64,000 bases of DNA from Zopfochytrium polystomum (taxonomy: Eukaryota; Chytridiomycota; Chytridiomycetes; Chytridiales; Chytridiaceae), in the NCBI GenBank assembly GCA_025765615.1, contig JAIVFJ010000050.1, positions 282,909 to 346,908 on the forward strand, written 5' to 3'. Each line of letters starts with the position of its first letter. The first letter of the stretch is position 1. A program made the position numbers and the translations under genes. Positions 32,987-43,089 of the stretch are shown here, piece after piece. The notes under the pieces were generated by a model. The model made no database searches and was not told the origin of the DNA. It saw nothing but the letters and a program-made list of their open reading frames with translations.

Positions 32987-34071
32987 CTGTGAATCAGCTG
33001 CAAATGGATGCTCCGTTCAGCTGTCCCAAACGGGTTGAAATGCCATTTCCGTGAAATTTTCCTGTACCCATCTTTCGAGTAATCTCATATTTTCCCGCCG
33101 GCCCAAAGTGTGGACATTATTCCCAATCTTTCAAATTTGATTATTATTTTCCAGAAGAGGGGATGCGTTCAGCGAAGTCGTTTAAAGAATTGGTTTGTTT
33201 TTGACACATCGCAACTATCGGAACATTCCCTCGCTACAGTGTCGGAACTTCCGCAGTGATTCCTCCCCACGAGCGAAAAAAAATGGCACTGAATGGAAAC
33301 GGTACAAGATGCGATGAGGGTTGGGGAGCCTTGACCCGTCGTCTCGCTCCCCCTGTGAAAAGTCGGTCAGTCGAATTTTTCCTCCGGTGCGGGCAAACAC
33401 TCCCTCCATCTTGACCCTTCAAACCTTATTTGCGGATACAGCACACGGTATAAACACAGTCCTGCACACTCACTCAGTTGTTGCTGACGGCGATCCCTGG
33501 ATCGCTCTTGGCGTCGGGCTGCCGCTCTCCCTGCGAAAATTCCGATTGTAAGACAAGTGGGCCTGGAAAAAAAAAAAAAAAAAAAAAAAAAGGAATGGGC
33601 AGGCGAGAGACGATCTCATCTGTTCCAAATCAGCCAGACGCACTGGAAATAGCCGTCGCAAGAAAATAGGGGATTGTTAAGAAATACATGTGACTGATGG
33701 ACAGAGCGCGGAGAAGCACGCCTCACTCGGTGGCGGGGACGGCCATGGTGTCGACGCTTATGCCCATGGTCCGGATGGGATAGAGGTCGTCCTGTTGATG
33801 CGCAGTGCCCGAGAGAAGAGAAGTTGTAGAATACCGCTGCCCCCCCTCCCCCTTCTTGAGGACAGGAGGTATGATTAGCGACGTTTGTTGGAGGGTGGAT
33901 ATCGCTGATGACGACGCCCCCGACCTTTGCTCCTCAGAGAGCGAGTGGAAGTGAAGGACGAAACAAAGACAGATTCTTGACGCCCTGAAAGAAGCTGTCG
34001 CAAAATTTAGAGGATCGCTGAAGTGAACAGGTGACTGGTGGGCCAAAGGCCTGTGTGGAGGCTGGGAATAT
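32987..34071. other. Intergenic within the repeat-gene array
   Basis: A poly-A run at about 33569-33592. No gene I can support; a short minus-strand frame ending at 33723 is discussed among the rejected items. Confidence 0.4.
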
Positions 34072-34524
34072 ACAAGGGAGGCGAGCGCGGCGGGGCGCGT
34101 CGCCGTGCTACAGTGGTGGAAAGACAGCGGGTTGGCGCTAAAGTACTCTTTTAACGCGGTGCACGATGCCAGCGCACGCGGACACATCGCGACGCTGCAG
34201 TGGTGGCAGAACTGCGGCCTGCCGATGAAGTATTCGCACCAGGCGATGGACGTCGCGAGCGCATCCGGTAACATCGAGGTGCTGCAGTGGTGGAAAGAGA
34301 GTGGACTTGACCTCAAGTACTCGGACGCGGCCATCGACGACGCGAGCAAGAACGGGCATTTGGCGGTCCTGGAGTGGTGGAGGGACAGCGGGCTGGACTT
34401 GAAGATCAGCTTGAACGCTGTCGCGCTGGCGCGGAGAAATGGGCATGATCATGTGGTGGAGTGGTGGCGAGACGGAAACGCCGCAAGAAGAGATCTACTG
34501 TTGGTGGGGAGTGATTGTGGCTGA
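34072..34524 (+). pseudogene. WW-repeat ankyrin-like gene, 5'-truncated copy 5
   Basis: Starts abruptly at YTREASAAGRVAVLQWWKDS and continues through five intact repeats (such as TLQWWQNCGLPMKYSHQAMD) to a stop at 34524, all in one frame. The F-box-like N-terminus and an ATG are missing, which suggests truncation by recombination or insertion near 34070. Confidence 0.7.
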
Positions 34525-34729
34525 GAAGAGAGCTATTCATGTTGGCCAGCAGCCCAAAACGGGAGTGCTTGAATGGTTTTTGCTGTGCGCGATGGCGGCT
34601 ATCTGGTGCTATTGCGCATGTATTCACAACTCTTTCGGTCACACAAACTCATCAAGAGGTTGCTCGTTCACGTCCCCAGCAAATGAAACCCTCCCTTCTT
34701 TCAAACAACAACAACAACAACAACATCAG

Positions 34730-35100
34730 CTAGGCGTCCCAGGAGGGGTCCAGACAAACCAGGACAGCATGTCCCGCCTTCTTGATCAGCTTTTTGGCGC
34801 ACGCGCTCCCGACCTTGGCCGCGGCTTTGGCCCCGCTTGCCGCTTTGCCGACCGCGCTCTGCGAACCTCCGTTCTCCGCCCCTTTCGGTGTTGACGAGCT
34901 TCCACCGCGGTCTCGTGGGGGAGAGGGGAACCTGCGACCCGGAGCGAGATGAACCGGTGGTTTTGCATGACACTGGTGAGCGAATGGCAAAAGCAAAGAA
35001 GAGGGGGCATCATTGTGGTCATAATATCTCACCCGAGCGCGACGGCGGCGAGGGCGAGCAAGGCAAGGAGGACAACAAGGCACAGGCTCCGTCGCCACAT
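34730..35100 (-). CDS. Small secreted Ala/Lys-rich peptide
   Basis: Exons are 35100-35033 and 34931-34730 (minus), joined in phase 2 (GTGAGA donor, GGTCGCAG acceptor), giving 89 residues. Exon 1 is a classical signal peptide (MWRRSLCLVVLLALLALAAV). After a Ser/Gly-rich linker comes KAASGAKAAAKVGSACAKKL and then a second Cys in AVLVCLDPSWDA. The mature region looks amphipathic and cationic with one possible disulfide. An alternative acceptor (CACCAG) would give a basic tail in another frame, but this one is more protein-like. Function unknown. Confidence 0.5.
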
Positions 35101-35271
35101 GTCCCGTGTTGTGTATTTGGTGGTTGGGTCAACTTCTTTCTCTCTGCGGATTCTTGTGCCGGCGAGGGAGCGAAAGAGGGGAAAACGAGAGAAAGAGAAA
35201 TTAGAGAGAGTTGTGTGGTTTGTGTGTGTGTGTGGTGTGTGTGTGCTGCCGAATTTCCTCGGAGTTCGTGG

Positions 35272-35274
<3 letters not shown>

Positions 35275-35369
<95 letters not shown>

Positions 35370-35395
35370 TGAGTGAGTGAGTGAGCGAGTGAGAG
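35275..35395. repeat. (AG)n and (GT)n microsatellites
   Basis: A run of GA repeats followed directly by GT repeats and (GAGT)n. Simple sequence. Confidence 0.95.
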
Positions 35396-35560
35396 AGCGA
35401 GACACATTGCGGCTGCGCCGACCGCTAACTCGTCGGAACTGACCCCTTTTCATGGGGCGGTATAATAATAATATTCATGCTACTGGAAACTGAAAGTGGA
35501 TAGATTCCGACCGAGATCCAAGGTCGTGTGGCAGGAAAAACGGGGCCTGCTCCAACCTTC

Positions 35561-35761
35561 GTTTTTTTTTGTTTTTTTTTTTGTTTTTTTTTTTTTGTTT
35601 TTTTTGTTTTTTTCCTGTTGCGCGCTTTCGTTTACCATGGCTTGGCTAGATAATTTAGGAAAGTGTGAACAGGGAGGGTATGCGGCCCCCCATTCCAATT
35701 TTGCAAAAAAAAAAAAACAAAAAAAAACAAAAAAAACAAAAAAAACAACAAAAAAAAAAAC
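35561..35761. repeat. Poly-T and poly-A arms in inverted order
   Basis: A T-rich arm (35561-35612, T runs separated by single G) and an A-rich arm (35705-35761, A runs separated by single C) flank about 92 bases. The arms could pair into a long imperfect hairpin. Confidence 0.8.
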
Positions 35762-36239
35762 ACAACGAACGAAAGCAAAAACAACCAACAGACAACTGTT
35801 GTTAATCAGTCAGGCAGGCAATGGTCATGCTTTTGCGGCAGCGCGCCGCAAAACCCAGTAAAATCACTATGCAACAGGCGCCGCCGCCGCCGCTGCCTTT
35901 GGAGCTAGTCTGCTGCTGTCCCGTGTTGATTGTTTCTCTGTCTTTTCCCGCAGTCACAGTATTATGGTGTTCCGCTCGCTTCCCTCGTTCCGTCGTCTAT
36001 ATGGCTGCTGCGGCGGAAGCAGGCCAAGCAAGCCTCAGACAGGCGGCCACGCAATCGCAAGGCCGATTCCTCTCGCGGCATAATTGTCCTCTGGCCATGC
36101 CCGTGCCTGGCAACGCAGCTTCGTTTGTTTCATCACGCACTCTACCAGAATAGACTGACTGTCACGAGAATCCATTTGTGGACGACAGTCTGAATTGCTG
36201 ATTACCTTCGGTACTCTTCCTTGTCCATTCCACAAAAAA
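35762..36239. other. Intergenic
   Basis: No supported gene. Confidence 0.4.
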
Positions 36240-36998
36240 CGCCGAAGAGCCCGCCCAAAGCGACAACCAGAGCTGCCCGCACCCCCGTCAAGCTCCGGAC
36301 GTAAACAACCAACGCGTCGATCGCCGAGCTACCACTCGTCTTTAAGAGATCCTCAGCTACCTGGACGACGCGAGGGACTGCTTCTGCCTGGCTACCCTTC
36401 TGCACCGGCGCGACTCCCAGGCTGACTCGTACTGCAGCCTTCACGCGATCCAGCTCGACGCCGCCAGCCGCCACGACCCGGCGTCGCTGGACCTACTGCT
36501 TCATCACGTCGGCGCCCGTAACTGGCGGCCGAAATACACCTTCAGAGCGATGGACGTAGCGATCCAACGTGGTTGCGTCGCGGTGCTGCAGTGGTGGAAG
36601 GACAGCGGCGTGCCGCTCCTTTATTCGGCGTCAGCGATAAATATCGCTAGCCAAAAGGGCCAGGTCGAGGTCTTGCATGGTGGAAGGACAGCTGGTGTAC
36701 TCGTCAGCGGCGATGGATTTCGCCAGCTACTCCGGGAGAGTTGGCGTCTTGCAGTGGTGGAGGGACAGCGGGCTCGAGCTCAAATACTCGGCGATGGCGA
36801 TGGACTTTGCGGCTTCCCGCGGCCACCTTGCGGTGCTTCGGTGGTGGGTGGACAGCGGCCTCGAACTCAAAGTACAGCAGAGAGGCGGTGGACCGCGCTC
36901 GAAGCAATCGACAAGCGGCGGTCGTGCAGTGGTGGAGAGAGTGGCAGAGGTCCCTTGGGACAAGGGCAGCTAAAAGTTTCGAGTCTGGTCGTCCTTGA
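36240..36998 (+). pseudogene. WW-repeat ankyrin-like gene, degenerate copy 6
   Basis: The N-terminal block (IAELPLVFK, then LSYLDDARDCFCLATLLHRR) is split by a missing base near 36345. Repeats such as VLQWWKDSGVPLLYSASAIN, VLQWWRDSGLELKYSAMAMD and VLRWWVDSGLELK occur in three frames, so at least three more one- or few-base indels are present (near 36678, 36870 and 36905). Confidence 0.7.
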
Positions 36999-37021
36999 TT
37001 TGGCAGCCGTCACAAATCACG

Positions 37022-37775
37022 ATGGCCAGCACCGCAGCAACCAGCAGCAAGCCTACACAAAGCTTCGGCCCTCCGATCGCGCTGCCGCCCCTCGTCTTTG
37101 CCGAGATCATGAGCTACGTCGACGACGCCAAAGTCCGCTTCCGCCTGGCGACCCTCCTGCGCAACCGCGAATCGCAGGCTGAATCCTACTGCACCCTTCA
37201 CGAGTTCCCCTTCGACGCCGCCAGCCGAAACCACAACGTACCAATGCTGGACCTATTGCTTGATCATGAGCGGGCCCACGATCGAGAGCCGCAGTACCTG
37301 GACAAATCGATGGACGATGCGAGCAAGATGGGGTGGGTCGACGTGTTGCAGTGGTGGAAGGACAGCGGCTTGGACCTTAAGTACACGATGGCAGCGATGA
37401 ATTTCGCGAGCCTCAATGGCCACCTCGACGTCCTGCAGTGGTGGAAGGACAGCGGCCTCAAGCTCTGGTACTCGCAGGGGGCGATGGATTTAGCCAGCTA
37501 CTCTGGACGAGTCGCGGTCCTGCAGTGGTGGAAGGAGAGCGGCCTTGAGGTGGAGTACTCCGAGTCAATCTTCATGGCAAGCGTTGGGAAAAGTGGGGAT
37601 GCTGTCGCAACACTGCAGTGGTGGAAGGACAGTGGGCTCCGTTTGCGGATTCAGTAAGGAGTGGGTGCAGCAGCAGCTGGACGGAAACCGCTTCTCCAGT
37701 GAGGTCGCAGATTGGTGGAAACGCAGTGGATTGCTTGGTTGGCTTCCATCGGTGCTTTCTTGGCTTGGTTATTAG
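37022..37775 (+). pseudogene. WW-repeat ankyrin-like gene, copy 7, one frameshift
   Basis: ATG at 37022. F-box-like ALPPLVFAEIMSYVDDAKVR, then RFRLATLLRNRESQAESY, and five repeats in one frame to a stop at 37657. A missing base near 37649 puts the conserved tail (SKEWVQQQLDGNRFSSEVAD) in the next frame, ending at 37775. As it stands the protein would be 211 residues and lack its C-terminal cap. It may still be expressed. Confidence 0.7.
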
Positions 37776-37877
37776 GGGTTTACTCTTGGCGGTCGTGTGT
37801 ACCCTTGCTGATATCATTTGTGGAGTTTTCTGGTTGGGCCGCTTTGGGGAGAAACAAATATTCACAGAAAACGCAGT

Positions 37878-38745
37878 ATGTGTGGCAGATCGCAGCCCAA
37901 CAGCCCCAGGCTGTTCGCCCTTCCAGTCCACATCGCCGCCGAGATCGGCAGCCACGTCGTCCAAAGCAGGGAAGGCTTCCACCTCGCAACCCTCTTCCAT
38001 CTGCGTGACCTCCAAGCCGCGGCATTCCGCCACCTCCATCCCCACGCACTCGACCGTGCCACCCATATCGGCGACGTCGAGTTCCTGGACCGCCTCGCGA
38101 AGCAACTGTGCACTCGCGGCGCCGAAGATCCACTGTCCGCCTACACAGAAAGAGCGATCACCGATGCGTGCTCGTCGGGGCGGATCGCAGGTGCTGCAGT
38201 GGTGGAAGAACTCTGGCTTGCCGCTCAAGTTCGACGGCGAGGCGATCCACGCCGCCAGTGCGGCGGGGCACGCCGACGTGCTGCGGTGGTGGAAAGCCAA
38301 CGATCTCCCGCTGATTTACGAGTTCGAGGCGGTGAACGATGCCAGCGCCGCCGGACACGTCGAGGTGCTGCAGTGGTGGAAGGATAGCGGCCTGCCTCTA
38401 AAGTACCTTTCTCGGGCGATGGACGCGGCGAGCGCATTGGGGCGGGTCCCGGTGTTGCAGTGGTGGAAGGACAGCGGGCTCTTGCTGAAATACTCCGCGG
38501 CCGCGATGGATGTGGCGAGTATGAACGGCCGTGTGGAGGTTCTTCAGTGGTGGAAGGAGAGCGGACTTGAGCTGAAGTACAGTGTGGACGCAGTCGAGCG
38601 GGCGCGGACGAACGGACACCGCGGAGTTGTGAAGTGGTGGCGGCATAGCAAGCTTTTCAGCCCTCAGCTTGTTACCCAGTGTATCCCATCACCACAACCC
38701 ATGGCTCGGTCGTATGGATTAAGGCAGCTTCTTTCAGCGAGGTAG
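37878..38745 (+). pseudogene. WW-repeat ankyrin-like gene, copy 8, one frameshift
   Basis: ATG at 37878 (MCGRSQPNSPRLFALPVHIA). The F-box-like block and linker run to ACSSGRIA, where one extra base near 38189 shifts the frame. Repeats then continue without a break (VLQWWKNSGLPLKFDGEAIH through VLQWWKESGLELKYSVDAVE) to VVKWWRHSKLF and a stop at 38745. Without the extra base the gene would be complete, about 288 residues. Confidence 0.7.
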
Positions 38746-39385
38746 AAGTGAACGCCATTGGGGACTAATGAACAACGGTGTCCCAGTCGGCAGTCAATAT
38801 ATAATTTGTTAATGGTCGAAACATCACAACCACCTGCTGCTTACCATTTGCTTCAAGCATGTTCATGTGCATGTACTTCAACTGCACGCACTAAAAAAGT
38901 GACCAGCCTAATTACTACCCCTTTCGTCTTACCCCAGGCACCGGCCAATCAGTCGGTCGTGGCCGTGCACACATCTTCGCGCGCGGAGATCTTCACACGC
39001 CCGGGCGTCAGTTGGGGCAGATCCTCGGTGCCACGAAGTTTGCAGATTAGCGACCCTAGTCTTCATTATTTTGTAGAGCCAATTTATTCGCTAGCTACGG
39101 TAGGAAGCCTTGCAATGTCGGAGAAGCAACTCGCGACGGCTGCGCTACCCTTAGCAGGGCAAACGTTTGACCTGAAGTTGTTTCGCGGTCCTTGCTGCCT
39201 GACACTCAGTCGGCTGAACGGACATTGCCAGCGATTGCGTAGACAGGCCAGCAGGTCTCTCGATTAAGGAGCGCGCTACTGTTCTACTGTTGAGAAGAAA
39301 AGGGATGGATTCAACGACGAGTGGTCTCATATTTGTGCGGAAACTCCCTCCCCAATCGAGAAACGCTCCCATTGTTCTCGACTGT
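38746..39385. other. Intergenic
   Basis: 3' side of both flanking genes (convergent). No feature seen. Confidence 0.45.
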
Positions 39386-42269
39386 TCACTGCGCGAGGCC
39401 AAACGACTGGCACACGGGAATGTCTTCTGCCGGGTTGTAATTCGGACCCGCACTGATGATATGCTCCAAGCACTGCATGGGAGATGGGTTAGTTTCGAAT
39501 TCGTAAACAACGGCGGGCTTACCGTCTCATAGAAATCCGGCGAACACGCCTCCTGGTCGACCCTATTCAACGCATAGAAATGCCTCCACCCACCACCCCC
39601 CGCCGGCAGCACGACCCCAAAGAACACGGCCATCAACGCGACAGCGGTCCCGACGTCCATCGCCGACGACACGACGTACGCGTACTTGCCCCACCACGCC
39701 GCGCGCCACTTCTTCACACCCCAGTTGACCGCGAGCGCGACGATCAGAGGCGTCAGCAGGTCGGAGCGCAAGCCGCCGACCTGGGCGGGGAAGATGACGA
39801 GGAGCGGGGTGTTGACGAGGTTCAGGACGGGGGCGGCGGACGGGAGAAGCCGCGAGAGAAGATAGGGGAGGAGCGGGAGGAGGAGACCGATGGGGAAGCC
39901 GAGGAGGACGGGAAAGTAGGGCGAGGAGGGGCCGAAGAAGCGGGCGGGGCCGACGGCGCCCCAAATGGCGCCGGCGCTGACAAAGGTGCGGTATTGCGCG
40001 GCTGGGGAGGGGGAGTTTTGGGGTTCTGGTTTTAGGTGACGAACTAATGAGACAACCGACCCAACACGCCGAACTCACCATTCCAGCCGCCCGATCCATT
40101 GATTGCTTCAGCGCCAAAGCGATCAAACACGTACACCGCGGCGCCCACGTTCACGACCTTTGCGACGGCGGTGGCGAGCAGTTGTACCGCAAACAGCTTC
40201 CTCGGTGCGATCTTGAGGTAGTGCCCCAGCTTCATGTTTTGCAGGAAAAACACGCATTGGTACATGGTCATGTAGCACAGCGTCTTGAAGGACATGACGG
40301 CGACGAAGCGACCCGGCAGGATGAGGCCCATCACGAGCTCGGCGACAATGTTGAGACCGATGGACTGGCCGGAAATGGCGGTGATGGTGCCAAAGGGGAT
40401 GATAGTGATGCCGGCGAGACCAAGCGCGAGGAGGATCGACCACCATGGGAGATCGAAGCCGCCGACGGTCCCGCAGGCAAAGCCGAGCACGGAGCAAACG
40501 AGGAGAAGCGTGAAGTACCAAGCATCGGGGACTTCTTTGTACACGTTCTGAGGTTTGAAAAATCGAAAATCGTAAGAGTTGTGGAATTCGCGGGTACGGT
40601 CCATTTGCAGTATACGCTTACCATCAACTGGCAGTGAACATCATTATGATCGAGATCGCCCACCGACGCCTTCCACCTCTCTACAATATCACTCCCGTAC
40701 CACAAATAAACGTGCACAATCGCCGCCGACACGGCCATAAACCCGCACAGGTACTGCACCGCAAAGTATGTGGTGATCCGCACCGGCCTCACGCTCTCGT
40801 AGAACGCCTCGTCCAGTACCGCCCCTTCCCCGCGCGCCATCGCTGCCGCATCCAGCAAGCTCAGCGACGGGAACGCCACGCCGTTGCGGTCAAATAGCGA
40901 CGGGCTGTTCAGCGCGAACCCAAGCGGGAACTGTCCCGTCCCGTTCGGCCCCTGCGCCGGGTTGGTCCCGAGCCGCGAGTCGATCCCGAACGCGTCGGAC
41001 GACCAGAGGATCGGGATGACAACCCACAGGAACAAGCCACGCGCCGGCGACCTGGTTCAGCACGGCCCAGATCGGGGTCGTGATGGGCGCGGTGCTACCG
41101 ACGATCGACCAATCGAAGGAGAAAGAGAGCAGCCCGACGCCGCCGGTGGCCGAGCCGAGGACGCGGGCGCGGGAGAGCTGCGGCGCAGCGTAGCAGAGGA
41201 GCGAGACGGTGCCTAGGAGCGGGCCGACGTAGGTCGGCAGCCATTCGTAGGCGAAGGTGACGGCGGCGGTCAGGAGGAGCGCGGTGGTGCGGGAGGTGCG
41301 GTAGAGGGTCTTGTCGTCGGGGAGGTGGAGGGTGTTTAGGAGAGCGATGATGGAGAGGTTCGCGGGCCAGAGCATCGCCGCGGGGCGGACGAGGAATTTG
41401 CGGGCGAGCCCGGCGAGGCTGAGGCCGAGGGTTTGTGTCACGAGGGCGAAGGCGAGGCTCCAGCCGGTCGAGAGCGTCGTCTGGCCGAGGATGTACTTTT
41501 GCGCGACGATGTTGTAGAGCGCGTACGCGACGTTTGCACCGCAGAGGGCGAATACGAAGATGAGGGCGTGCTCTTTGTGGTTGAAGGGACCCGGATTCAG
41601 CGTGAACGTGTCGCCGCCCGTGAATGGAAGAGGTATTTGAGCCGATGGAAGGATTTTCGACAAGATGATGCCCATGGGGTATGCGACTAGGACGGCGATG
41701 AACGGGTTGAGGGACTAGGTGGAGAAGGTCAGGTACGACTTGAAGTTGGCTTCAGAGCTCAAAAGTATAGATGCTTACAAAAGGGTTGGATCGAATCGTG
41801 AACACGGTGTTGACACCCGCAAGCACCATCAGCCATGATTGTTCCGAGAACGATCACTCGAAACGTCAGCGCCGGTGTGGTCGGATCATCGGTGCGCGGA
41901 ACAATCGTGTCGACAATGTCGTAGATGGCGTCGTCTTCTCCGTCGTAGTCGCCGTTCTGCAGGGCATTTTCCTCGAGCTCTCCCTCAAAGACGGATTGAT
42001 GCTTTAGTTCAGCCTCCCATTGCTCACTGGTGGGACTAGGTCCTACAGGGGAGGGTGGGGATTTTTTTTTCGAGCGAAGAAGATGTAAGATCACGGGTCA
42101 GCCGTTAAGGAGTTCGACAAGAATCCTTTCCCGGCCAGCACAAACCTTTGGCGGGGGGGATATTGCCGCCGCCGCGAAGCCACACAGCGGTGGAGTCTGA
42201 GTCCGCGCGACTGGCGTTGACGACATACGCGGAGCCTCCAGCGTGTGTGTTGTTGCCGTCGCCGTTCAT
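39386..42269 (-). CDS. Oligopeptide transporter (OPT family), two frameshifts
   Basis: Six exons (minus): 42269-42146, 42042-41779, 41714-40622, 40547-40079, 40001-39523 and 39472-39386. Splice phases agree at every junction. After allowing for the two breaks the protein is about 837 residues, normal for OPT. Marks: a cytosolic acidic N-terminus, DDPTTPALTFRVIVLG, AYPMGIILSKILPS, LNPGPFNHKEHALI, an EVPDAWYF segment, KIAPRKLF (KIPPR-like) and many TM helices. OPT proteins import small peptides or metal chelates with protons. One extra base near 41836 (before WLMVLAGVNTVF) and one near 41039 (before LFLWVVIPILW) disrupt the frame. The last intron has a perfect CTAAC branch site. The breaks look like assembly errors. 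Confidence 0.85.
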
Positions 42270-42915
42270 TCCTTGGGGGAGAGGGGGGGGATGAATGGGG
42301 AACCGGCGGACGCCTGTATTTAAGCAGTTGGTAAGGCAGCCAATCAGCATCGAGATTCTAAAATTTCCTTTTTTGGGACAGGCCCTTCATCGTCTTTTTT
42401 TTTTCTTTTTTTTTTTTTTTTTTTTTTCTACTCTGTCTTTTGAGTCAACAGCCAAGTTTTCGCTACGTGCTCACGTAGGCACCATGAAGGGACAGAAGCG
42501 CTCGGCAAGCACCCCCTTGCCCTCGAGCATCACACAAGAAAAAAAAGCGCCTCTCGATTATCGGGCAGTCTGGCAGTGGGCAGATTAGGAACGCCCGACC
42601 CAGTTTTTCGTGCGTATTGGTTATTCTCTGGACTGTGCTGCCAAACCCGCAAAAAAAGCCGGGTGATGCTTGTGCGCCAAAGACGTGGCAGAAATGCGAG
42701 ACTGAACGCGTATCGTCCCGCGCCTTTCTATATTTTTTTGGGGAAAACGGACGAGTCAGGAAGATCGAAGCGGTGGAACATCTCAGTTCCAGAAACTCTG
42801 GGAAGAGAGACTGTGCGCTCACTCAAAATTACGCGTGGAAACCCAACATTGAATTTGATCATGCTTCCATTGAGGGCACAGGCACAGCGTTTATGGAGGC
42901 AAAGTTTGAGTAAGA
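42270..42915. other. Intergenic, upstream of the OPT gene
   Basis: A poly-T run at about 42399-42427. No other gene seen. Confidence 0.45.
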
Positions 42916-42987
42916 AGGCCGTACCCGGATTCGAACCGGGGTTCCCAGAATCAAAATCTGATGTGATAACCCCTACACTATACAGCC
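42916..42987 (-). tRNA. tRNA-Gln (TTG)
   Basis: Minus-strand cloverleaf. Acceptor GGCTGTA/TACGGCC, anticodon stem CAGAT/ATTCTG region with TTG in the loop, T arm CCCGG-TTCGAAT-CCGGG. No intron. Discriminator base T. Confidence 0.92.
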
Positions 42988-43089
42988 ATTGAAACTCTCA
43001 AACAGCTAGTCAAATAAATCCAAGACACAAATCGAGACGACGCCTGTTACATGTCGGTGATCGAAGCCCCCCTCAAAATCACGTTCCAC

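Noticed and set aside
33723..34350. A minus-strand open frame of about 208 residues ending YPIRTMGISVDTMAVPATE
   Set aside because: Its 5' two thirds are exactly antisense to the WW-repeat copy at 34072-34524, so most of it is a shadow. The last 25 residues look protein-like but no flanking exon could be supported.
39563..40637. Plus-strand charged frames across the OPT gene
   Set aside because: They are antisense of conserved OPT exons and have a charged composition with no family features.
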